DNA of 64,000 nucleotides from Trebonia sp963773105 (GTDB lineage Bacteria > Actinomycetota > Actinomycetes > Streptosporangiales > Streptosporangiaceae): NCBI GenBank assembly GCA_963773105.1, contig CAVZAA010000005.1:806001-870000 (forward strand), given 5' to 3'. The notes under the pieces are model-generated. The model had not been told where the DNA came from. It did no database searches and was given only the letters and a program-made list of their open reading frames with translations. Below, piece by piece: positions 54,115 through 61,338 of the stretch. Position 1 is the stretch's first letter, and the number at the start of each line of letters is the position of its first letter. Made by a program: the position numbers and the translations under genes.

Positions 54115-54462
54115 ATGAGCGAGTTTGACGAGCTGGTATCACTCCATGGGGTGCTCATGGCAGGGAGATTCGGGCCGGACTGGCGTGTGGCAGAAACCAA
54201 GAGCAGGGGACTGTTCGTTGAGTACCCGCCAGCGGTTGAGGTAATGGGCAGTTTCTGCGAAGCGATCCAATCAATGTTCAATGCGCTGGCGGTAGCCATG
54301 CGTGGCTTCAGTCCCTCGACGTGGACTCCCGTCCATGGCTGGGCCGCTTCCGGCGGCATCTACTCGATTGCCGTCCACGGTGACCGATTCGTGGTCGTTG
54401 AGACCGACAAGGTCGGGAGCTTTGACAAGCTGCGCCAGCTGTTGCAGGCCGGAAAGCCTTAG
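54115..54462 (+). CDS. DUF2173-family protein
   Basis: The 115-residue protein reads MSEFDELVSLHGVLMAGRFG ... FCEAIQSMFNALAVAMRGFS ... PVHGWAASGGIYSIAVHGDR ... VETDKVGSFDKLRQLLQAG. This is the pattern of DUF2173 (roadblock/LC7-like fold). ATG 54115 is well placed. The function of the family is unknown; members often occur near redox and sulfur metabolism genes, which fits the neighbours here. Confidence 0.8.
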   Translation: MSEFDELVSLHGVLMAGRFGPDWRVAETKSRGLFVEYPPAVEVMGSFCEAIQSMFNALAVAMRGFSPSTWTPVHGWAASGGIYSIAVHGDRFVVVETDKVGSFDKLRQLLQAGKP

Positions 54463-54706
54463 TTGCTTCCCGTACCGCACCTGCCCAGCTATGCCACCGG
54501 CCCGGCGGCGATGTGCTGGACCGGACCTCACTCCCTGTCGCGCTGGAAGGTGACGGCCTGTTCGCGTGCCCTTCCGCGAAAACTTCCGGGGCGGAAGTGA
54601 TGCCCTGGGCCGGGGCTTGTCGTGGTGCCGTAGCTGATCGAGACCGCCCAGTCTGCTGCCGGCGGCCGTGGCGAGGTGCGGGCTCCGCTGCGGGAAGCTC
54701 CGGGTC

Positions 54707-56002
54707 GTGACCGCCACGCCCGGGTCGGCCGCGGCTCCGCCGGTCACCCAGAAGCGGGAGTTCTGGGTCTTGATGGGTTATGCGGTCGTCCTGGGGGTGT
54801 TCGGCGCGTTCGCCGGCCTGGTGTTCATCGGGGCGATCAAATTCGGGGGCAAGTGGTATGACGATTCCCATCCGGGCTGGCTCGGCGGGCACTGGTGGTG
54901 GGTGGCGGTCACCGCGGCGGCCGGTGTCGTGGTCGGACTGCTGCGCCGTCTGACCCGCCTGCCGCAGCAGGTCCCCGGCCTCTTCGAGGACCTGAAGACC
55001 GAGCGCGTCGACCCGGGACTCGTGCCGGGGGTCGTAGCCGTCTCCTTGGTCTCGCTGATCGGCGGTGCCAGCCTCGGCCCGGAGAAGGCGCTGGGAACGA
55101 TGGGCGGCGGGGTGGGCAGCTGGATGGCCAAGCGAAGGGCGCTCGGCGAAGAGGACTCCCAGGTGAACACCCTGGCCGGCTTCGCCGGAGCCTACGGCGG
55201 GCTGTTCTCCAGCACGCTGATCGTGGTGCTGCTGATCCTGGAGGTCGCCCGTCCGGGCGGGCAGAAGCTCACCAAGGCCCTGGCCGCGGAGATCGTGGCA
55301 TCCAGTGTCTCATTTGGCATCTACTTCGCCATCGCCGGCGCCGTGTTCCTAGACGACTACAACGTGCCGAAGTACACCTTCCATGACTGGCAGCTGCTTG
55401 CGGGGGTCCCCCTTGGCATATTCGCGGCTGCGGTAGTGACGCTGCTGGCCGCGTTCGTGATGCTCGCAGCGCGGCTGTTCGGACGGCTGAAGGTCCCGGC
55501 CATCGCGAAACCAGCGCTGGGCGGCGTCGTGTTCGGGATCGTCGGCGTCGCGCTGCCGCTGACAATGTTCTCCGGCAGCGATCAGCTCAACTCCGTGCTG
55601 AAAGACACGGGCACCCTAGGCCTGGGCCTGCTCGTCGCCACCCTCATCGCGAAAATGCTCACCTTCGCCGTCAGCCAGGGAAGCGGATTTGTGGGCGGGC
55701 CCATCTTCCCGTCGCTGTTCATCGGCGGAACGGCCGGGGTTATCGTCCACCAGGTGATCCCCGGCGTGCCGCTGGGACTGGCGTTCACCTGCCTGCTCGC
55801 CGCCGTCCCCGGGACGCTCGCGCCCGCGCCGTTCTCAATGGTGCTGATGGCCGCATTCCTGACCCAGGTAGGGGCGCTGCAGACCGCGCCCATCCTGATC
55901 GCCGTTGTCACCGCCTTCCTCACCATGGAAGGCATCAAGTACCTCCTCGCTCGCCGCAAGCAGGCGCGGGCGGCAGCAGCGAAACCGGCGGTTCCGGGTT
56001 GA
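54707..56002 (+). CDS. ClC-family chloride channel/antiporter
   Basis: This 431-residue membrane protein has about ten ClC helices. The conserved filter region is LIGGASLGPEKALGTMGGGV (in place of GREGP). Helix N has GSGFVGGPIFPSLFIGGTAG, another ClC hallmark. GTG 54707 starts MTATPGSAAAPP. No CBS domain is attached. It probably exchanges Cl- or other anions for protons. It lies downstream of the DUF2173 gene on the same strand. Confidence 0.92.
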   Translation: MTATPGSAAAPPVTQKREFWVLMGYAVVLGVFGAFAGLVFIGAIKFGGKWYDDSHPGWLGGHWWWVAVTAAAGVVVGLLRRLTRLPQQVPGLFEDLKTERVDPGLVPGVVAVSLVSLIGGASLGPEKALGTMGGGVGSWMAKRRALGEEDSQVNTLAGFAGAYGGLFSSTLIVVLLILEVARPGGQKLTKALAAEIVASSVSFGIYFAIAGAVFLDDYNVPKYTFHDWQLLAGVPLGIFAAAVVTLLAAFVMLAARLFGRLKVPAIAKPALGGVVFGIVGVALPLTMFSGSDQLNSVLKDTGTLGLGLLVATLIAKMLTFAVSQGSGFVGGPIFPSLFIGGTAGVIVHQVIPGVPLGLAFTCLLAAVPGTLAPAPFSMVLMAAFLTQVGALQTAPILIAVVTAFLTMEGIKYLLARRKQARAAAAKPAVPG

Positions 56003-56235
56003 GTTGTCGTCGGGGGTTCCCGCCCATCCTTCTTGACCTTTACGACGATCTTCCAACCCGGAGCTGGCGGTTATGGCGCTGCTTCTTCGCCGAGAGAACA
56101 ACACGGCAAGCCTGAGCGCTCCGGTCGTTCTCAACCGCGCGGCGGCCTTGGCCGACTGCCCGGTGCTCATGCCGCGCAAGAACCAGGATGGCGCCGGGTC
56201 GGCAGCGGCCCGTTTCGGCGCTAGAAGGACGCCAG

Positions 56236-57161
56236 TCAGCGTCTCGTCTCGCGCTTGCGGCGCGCGGCGCGGATCTCGGCGTCGGCGACCTGGTCGGCGA
56301 GCTCGGCGTAGACCTGCGTCCTCTCAGTCGACGCATGGCCCAGGCGACGGCGGACGACCTCGATCGAAACCCCGGAGTTGATGAGCTCGGTGGCGTGGGC
56401 GTGGCGCAGCTGGTGGATGCCGATCTCCACCCCAGCGGCGGCGCAGTACCTCTCCCACCTGCTGTGCGCGGCGTCGTAGGACAGCTGGCCGCCCCCGCCG
56501 TTGATCGACGCGCGAAACAGCGGCCCGGACGTGTACCCGCTGCGGTTGAGCTAGAGCTTCAGCACGGCGACGTAGCCGCGGTCGTCGAGCAGCACGGTGC
56601 GGACGGTGCCGCCCTTGCCGTGGACGCGGGCGTGCTCGTCGTCCAGCCGCAGGTCCAGGTCCTGGACGTGCATGCTGCAGACCTCGGAAGCGCGGGCGCC
56701 GCAGGTGTAGGCGGTCTCGAACAGCACCCGGTCCCGGAGCACCTCGACGGGGACGTCCTTGCGCGGCCGCCGGGAGCAGATCGCGCCGAGCACCGCCTGG
56801 ATGTCAGCGGCCGGGGCGGGGCGGGGCAGTGTCTTCGGGACCGTGACGGTGTCGATTCGGTCCATCGGGCTGGCGTCCAGCAGGTCGTGCCGGACGGCCC
56901 ACCGGCAGAACGACACGACGGCGGCTGCTTGCGCTTGCGGGTCGACGGTGCCTGGCCGTCGATTTCCCCGAGGAACGCGCGCACCGGCGCCGCGGTGATC
57001 TCACCGATCTCACCGTCGTGGTGGGCCGCGAACGCGATCAGGTCGCCGCGGTAGGCGCGGATGGTGTTGCGCGGCTTGTTCGCGTTCGCCAGGTCGGTGA
57101 GGAAGTCGTCGATGTGGCGGGCGAGCGGCAAACCTGGCAGGGCATCGAGAGCGGTCCGCAC
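56236..57161 (-). pseudogene. XerC/phage-type tyrosine recombinase, frameshift and stop
   Basis: The N-terminal SAM-like domain is LARHIDDFLTDLANANKPRN, TIRAYRGDLIAFAAHHDG. The catalytic domain is in another frame after about 56930: ETAYTCGARASEVCSMHVQD with the first Arg, then an in-frame TAG at 56551-56553. Translation past the stop gives SGYTSGPLFRASINGGGGQL and the active-site block HQLRHAHATELINSGVSIEV, RRRLGHASTERTQVYAEL. All motifs are recognisable, but two lesions break the gene. It is probably the integrase of an earlier element. Confidence 0.85.
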
Positions 57162-57216
57162 CGCCCCGTGTCCGAAGTTGCCAGATAACCGTGGTGCCCT
57201 GAGCTCGGCCTGGGTT

Positions 57217-58137
57217 TCAGGAGAGCGGGACCCCGGCGATCGCGATGCGCTCCATGATGCGTCGCTGCGGGTAGTAGTCGTTGATCGCGTAGTGCTGGGT
57301 GGCGACGTTGTCCCAGATCGCCACGGAGTCGGGCTGCCAGCGGAAGCGCACCTGGTACTCGGGGATACGCGCCTGGAGGACCAGTTCGTCGAGCAGGTCG
57401 CGGCTCTCGGTGTCGCTGAGCCCGTTGATCCGAGTGGTGAAGGGCTCGTTGACGTAGAGCACCTTGCGGCCGGATCGCGGGTGGCGCACCACGATCGGGT
57501 GCTCGACCGGCGGAAGGGCCTCGCGTAGCGCGGCGATCTGCTCCGGTGTCATCACCGAACCCCAGCTCGGCACCCAGTCGTGCACTGCGGTGAGCGCCTC
57601 GATGCGGGACTTCATCTCCTCGGAGAGGTTGTCGTACGCGGCGCCCATGTCAGCCCACAGCGTGTCCCCGCCGGCGGACGGCACCTCGATTGCGCGCAGT
57701 ACAGAACCGAGGGCGGGTGCGGCCATGAAGGAGTGGTCGCTGTGCCAGATGTTCTCGTTGCCCACCGCCATCGCGTCCTTGGCCAGGCGCGAGACGCCGA
57801 CCGTCTCTGCCTTCGGGAAGAACGGGTTGGGCTCCGCTGCGCCCCAGATCGCGGCCAGCGACATGTGATGCTCCGGAGCAAAATCGTGCTGGTCGCGGAA
57901 GAAGAGCACCTTCCACTCCAGCAGCGCCGCCGTCAGTTCGTCAGCGGCCTCTTGGCCGATCGGCGCCGAGAGGCCCACCCCGGTGATCTCCGCGCCGATG
58001 TGCGGAGTGAGTGGCGAGATGCCCAGGTGGCGGTAGTCGATGTTGACTCCACCGGGCAGCGTACGGTTCAGGACGCGCCGCCCGTAGTGCATCAGGGGCT
58101 TGTCCAGGATCGGGCCCGGAACGGTGGGCGTGGGCAT
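57217..58137 (-). CDS. TauD/TfdA-family Fe(II)/2-oxoglutarate dioxygenase
   Basis: This 306-residue enzyme is a non-haem iron hydroxylase that uses 2-oxoglutarate, with the facial triad HSDHSF (His, Asp) near residue 147 and a distal His in NVATQHYAINDYYPQRR. RRIMERIAIAG follows with the Arg that binds 2-oxoglutarate. ATG 58135-58137 has GGAGG upstream. TauD relatives often release sulfite from sulfonates or break aryl ethers. It is preceded by its own TetR gene, which suggests inducible use of one substrate. Confidence 0.92.
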   Translation of the reverse strand: MPTPTVPGPILDKPLMHYGRRVLNRTLPGGVNIDYRHLGISPLTPHIGAEITGVGLSAPIGQEAADELTAALLEWKVLFFRDQHDFAPEHHMSLAAIWGAAEPNPFFPKAETVGVSRLAKDAMAVGNENIWHSDHSFMAAPALGSVLRAIEVPSAGGDTLWADMGAAYDNLSEEMKSRIEALTAVHDWVPSWGSVMTPEQIAALREALPPVEHPIVVRHPRSGRKVLYVNEPFTTRINGLSDTESRDLLDELVLQARIPEYQVRFRWQPDSVAIWDNVATQHYAINDYYPQRRIMERIAIAGVPLS

Positions 58138-58156
58138 GCGTTTCCTCCGAAGTGAA

Positions 58157-58190
58157 CGGAAATACGTTCCCGCAAGTATCGATATACACG
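58157..58190. promoter_or_regulatory. Palindromic segment upstream of the dioxygenase gene
   Basis: GGAAATACGTTCC (58158-58170) and GTATCGATATAC (58176-58187) are overlapping or adjacent near-palindromes in an AT-richer patch. They lie 20-50 bases before the dioxygenase start. A TetR operator or promoter element is likely here. Confidence 0.45.
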
Positions 58191-58235
58191 CGTGGCTCCG
58201 CAAGGGCTGGGGACGGGCGACTTTCCTGGGTTCGG

Positions 58236-58847
58236 TCAGCGCTGCGCAGGCGCGCACTGCACCGCGCGGGCGACGAGTTCGACGATCGCGTCCACCAGAC
58301 GCGCGTCAGGCAACTGCTGCTCGGCCAACATCCGGTAGACGAGTGGCGCGGCGATCAGCGTGGCGGTGGCCGCGAGATCCGTGTCCGGGCGCACCTCGCG
58401 ACGGGCGATGCCGCGCTCCAGGATGTGCCGCGTCTGAACCATCACCCGCGCGGTGTAGTCGCCGTAGGCGTGGCGCGCGGCTCCCGCCTCGGCCGCCGCG
58501 CCGATCATTCCGGCCAGCAGGCGGTCGGCGCCCGGGGCCCGGTAGGACTCGACGCGAGCCGTCAGCAGCGCGTGCAGTTCGGCGCGGAAGTCGCCGAGGT
58601 CGGGAATCGCGAGCACGCCGACGCGTGATTCGGCCGCAGCGATGACCAGATCCTGCTTAGTCGTCCAGCGCCGGTAGATGGCCGGTTTGCTCACTCCGGC
58701 CCGTGCCGCCACGGCGTCCATGGTGACCGCGTCCATCCCATGCTCGGTGACCAGCGCGACGACCGCGTCAAGCACCGCATCGGTTACCCGCTCCTCGCGC
58801 GGGCGCCCCGGACCCCGCGTACCGCCTTCAGTCTGTGCGCCGACCAT
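58236..58847 (-). CDS. TetR-family regulator
   Basis: The 203-residue protein has a typical helix-turn-helix (VTDAVLDAVVALVTEHGMDA, MDAVAARAGVSKPAIYRRWT) and a TetR_C-type ligand domain. It lies about 100 bases upstream of the dioxygenase on the same strand and is the likely local repressor of that gene. Confidence 0.92.
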   Translation of the reverse strand: MVGAQTEGGTRGPGRPREERVTDAVLDAVVALVTEHGMDAVTMDAVAARAGVSKPAIYRRWTTKQDLVIAAAESRVGVLAIPDLGDFRAELHALLTARVESYRAPGADRLLAGMIGAAAEAGAARHAYGDYTARVMVQTRHILERGIARREVRPDTDLAATATLIAAPLVYRMLAEQQLPDARLVDAIVELVARAVQCAPAQR

Positions 58848-58959
58848 GCTCCCGAGCCTATGGGCTGCGTGGCGAGTGCGGCACGTCTTGTCAGGGCCTG
58901 ATGATCGGACCTCGGCTCGCGAGATTGCCGGATCTCAGCGGTCCGTTGTCCAGCTGGAG

Positions 58960-59298
58960 GCGCTGACTGGTGGGTGGTCGGGCCGCCGGGCACCGGCGCA
59001 TCGCCCGCGAATCGCCCGCGACCTCGCGGTCCCGGCCGGCACCCTGCGCGGCTGGATCCGCGGCGCCCGCCGGTCCGCCGCCCAGCTGCGCATCACAGGC
59101 ATCCGCGCCGTCGTCGCACTCGACCAGGACGCGCTCCCGGCCCGGATCCGCCCGGACGAGCTGGGCTGCGCGCTGGAGCACCTGGCGGCCGCGCCGATAG
59201 TCATAGGCCGCCGGCTCGGGCTGCAGCACGCCAGCCCGTGGGCGCGGATCAACGTGCTGACCCACGGCCGGCTGCTCGCCATGGCCCCGGCCGGCTGA
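58960..59298 (+). pseudogene. DUF6431-like helix-turn-helix fragment
   Basis: The plus-strand frame reads GRRAPAHRPRIARDLAVPAG, TLRGWIRGARRSAAQLRITG and ends RINVLTHGRLLAMAPAG. This matches the C-terminal, DNA-binding part of a short transposase-associated family (DUF6431 style). The zinc-finger N-terminal half is missing, so it is a remnant. Confidence 0.55.
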
Positions 59299-59812
59299 GC
59301 CGCCCGCGCCGTTCCCGGCTCCCGCCTGCCCGCTGACAGGCGCAACCGCCCAGAACCCGCCGCCAACCCGGCACCGTGCCGACGCAGCGCGGCACCTCGC
59401 CCAAGACACCGCCCGAATTGCCCGGTTCCCCATCGGCATCGTGAACGCCGCCTACATCGGCATTTTCAGTGTCGCGCAACAGCTCAGCGGGGTAGCGCAC
59501 GCGCAGTCGCACGGGCTGCCGCCTAGCCCTGGATAAGGGGTGCAGCCAGCCAAGGTACGTCGGAAACCGGCAATTCTCGGTGGCCTGCGGGCGGCCGCGA
59601 GATCGCCACAGCCCGCATACACTTGCTGGAAGCCCGCCAAACAGGCAGCTCCGCGAGGCTCTCGCAGTCGCACTCCTCCCGGCCGAGGGCTGCCGCCCGT
59701 ATTCCGACTTGAGCGTGTGCACGGCAAGACCACCCTGTGCGCTTGGGTGACCTGGCAGCGCAGCGTCACCCGTGCTGGAGATCCTGCGGATGGACAGCTG
59801 ACCTAACCCGTT
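59299..59812. other. Non-coding stretch before the integrase
   Basis: About 510 bases between the helix-turn-helix remnant and the integrase end. I see no convincing gene. Confidence 0.4.
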
Positions 59813-60976
59813 TCAGCGCTTTCCGCCCGACAGGATCCGATCCATCACCTCGGCACCCGTGGTGATGACGGGGCGGAGCTCATGGCGGTAGACGAGTTCG
59901 GTCGTCGCGGTCTGGTTGTGCCCAGCCAGGCGTGCGATCTCCTCAATGGGCACGCCGTCCGCTGACATTAGGGATACAAAGGTGTGGCGCAGATCCCGGG
60001 GCGCCCATCCCGCGCCAAGGCCGGCGGCCTCCGTGATTTTGCGGAACTCGCGCCGGACGTTGGACGCATCCAGCGGCGTGCCTATGCTCGAGACGAACAC
60101 GAGTCCGTGCTCCTGCCACAGGGCACCGGCCGCCAGTTGGTCCTCAGCCTGCCGCCGACGGTGCTGCCTCAGTGCCTGTATCGCGGTCTGCGGAAGCGCG
60201 AGCGTCCGCCGCGACTTGGCCGTCTTGGTATCGCCTCCCTGCCGCACCGACCGCCATACCGCCACCGACGGCGGCACCGGCCGGCCCGCACCTGGATCAC
60301 CGTACAGGTCGACGTGATCCCAGCGCAGCCCCCTGGCCTCCTCAGTACGCACCCCGACCGTCAGGCTAAGCACGACGTAGGCGTTAAGCCGGGAATCCCC
60401 GGCAGCCCTAAGAAGCGCGAGCGTCTGTTCAAGAGTCAGCGACCGGCTCGGCCGACCGACCGCGCCTTCAGGCGGATCGACGAGTGTGGCTACGTTCCGG
60501 CCCACGAGATCATGCGCCTCGGCATACCTGATCGCCCGAGCGAGAGAAGCCTTGGCGATCTGCAGGTACCGAGTCGACAGCCGATCGCTTAGCGCCTCAA
60601 GACCTACGCGAACGTCCTTAACCGTCAGCTCCCTCAGGGGCTTGTTGCCGATCTGTCCCATGAGAGGCGCCAGGGCCTCCCTATACACGGACCGTGTACG
60701 CTCCGACCGTCCCGGCAGCCCGCCCTCGAGCCAGTCACCCACCGCCTGCCGGACCGTGTAAGTGGAAGAGGTCCGCAGGCCCCGGTCGAGCTCGGAGTGC
60801 AGCGCCTTGAGCTTGTCCCTGACTTCCTGCTTAGTGCGGCCAGTGACCTTGCGCCTGCTCCGCTTCCCGTCCGGCCCGAAGCCAAGAGAGACAGCCCCAA
60901 CGTACCGGTTCTTGGCCGCATCGAAGTAGATCGCGTCTTCGCCGTGCCCTCGACGGCGCGCGGTAGTTTCGGTCAT
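59813..60976 (-). CDS. int: Tyrosine recombinase (integrase) of unit C
   Basis: This 387-residue integrase has an N-terminal arm-binding/SAM-like part (about 1-165) and a complete catalytic domain: R210 in SLTVGVRTEEARGLRWDHV, PRDLRHTFVSLM with R330 and H331, GH at 352-353, and the nucleophile Tyr363 in LVYRHELRP. The first position of HxxR is Arg, which is common in actinomycete integrases. It is 75 bases from the tRNA-Thr. It should recombine the att core into this tRNA. Start ATG 60974-60976. Confidence 0.93.
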   Translation of the reverse strand: MTETTARRRGHGEDAIYFDAAKNRYVGAVSLGFGPDGKRSRRKVTGRTKQEVRDKLKALHSELDRGLRTSSTYTVRQAVGDWLEGGLPGRSERTRSVYREALAPLMGQIGNKPLRELTVKDVRVGLEALSDRLSTRYLQIAKASLARAIRYAEAHDLVGRNVATLVDPPEGAVGRPSRSLTLEQTLALLRAAGDSRLNAYVVLSLTVGVRTEEARGLRWDHVDLYGDPGAGRPVPPSVAVWRSVRQGGDTKTAKSRRTLALPQTAIQALRQHRRRQAEDQLAAGALWQEHGLVFVSSIGTPLDASNVRREFRKITEAAGLGAGWAPRDLRHTFVSLMSADGVPIEEIARLAGHNQTATTELVYRHELRPVITTGAEVMDRILSGGKR

Positions 60977-60994
60977 AACTGGGAGCGTAACTCG

Positions 60995-61015
60995 TTGGCT
61001 CCCCGTTTGGCTCCC
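60995..61015 (+). repeat. Arm-type-like direct repeats at right end of unit C
   Basis: TTGGCTCCCC (60995-61004) and TTTGGCTCCC (61006-61015) lie between the integrase start and the tRNA, in the same orientation as 19291-19312. In the excised circle the two pairs would lie on either side of the att core. Confidence 0.6.
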
Positions 61016-61052
61016 GGCGAGGACCGCGAATCGCTCGATAGGCCATCTGACC

Positions 61053-61129
61053 TGGAGCCGGTGAGCGGATTCGAACCGCTGACCGTCCGCTTACAAGGCG
61101 GATGCTCTGCCAAGCTGAGCTACACCGGC
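61053..61129 (-). tRNA. tRNA-Thr(UGU)
   Basis: The minus-strand gene folds as a cloverleaf: acceptor GCCGGTG/CACCGGC, D arm GCTC...GAGC, anticodon stem TCCGC/GCGGA with loop CTTGTAA (anticodon UGU), T arm AGCGG-TTCGAAT-CCGCT, and a genome-encoded CCA end. It is 77 bases including CCA. Its 3' part (61053-61100) is the attachment site of unit C and is copied at three other points of the window. Confidence 0.95.
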
Positions 61130-61274
61130 CGACTCGTCCGCGTCGCCTCCGACGCGGAACCCCTGCCAGGCTACCGGTTCGGCCGTGTCTCGGCTAACAG
61201 GTTGCCGCCGCCCAGGAGGCGTGGATGCCAAGCATCTCGGCACCAGTGGCCCCGGGCGGCTGCCAAGGACAACC

Positions 61275-61320
61275 TGACACCACCCGGCACGCCCCGGAAG
61301 GGGGGCATGCCGGGTGTCAC
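61275..61320 (-). terminator. Strong terminator after the GH30 gene
   Basis: Arms of 17-20 bases (GACACC...CCGGCACGCCCC and GGGGCATGCCGGGTGTC) form a long, GC-rich hairpin about 20 bases after the GH30 stop, with a small loop. It lacks a U-run, as is usual in this type of genome. Confidence 0.7.
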
Positions 61321-61338
61321 CGGTACTGCGCTCCCGCG

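Larger units (their letters stand above)
19140..61100. mobile_element. Integrative element / genomic island in tRNA-Thr (unit C)
   Basis: About 42 kb lie between identical 48-base direct repeats, one of them the 3' end of an intact tRNA-Thr. An intact tyrosine integrase is next to the tRNA. A xis-like gene, a DUF2637 remnant and a MobF relaxase mark an actinomycete conjugative or mobilisable element. Cargo includes a catabolic cluster and redox genes. No FtsK/Tra translocase or replication initiator was seen, and insertion sequences have broken the maintenance genes. Self-transfer is therefore unlikely. Confidence 0.8.

Noticed and set aside
61275..61320. Riboswitch or attenuator
   Set aside because: The hairpin lies just after a stop codon and downstream of no start. 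A plain terminator explains it.
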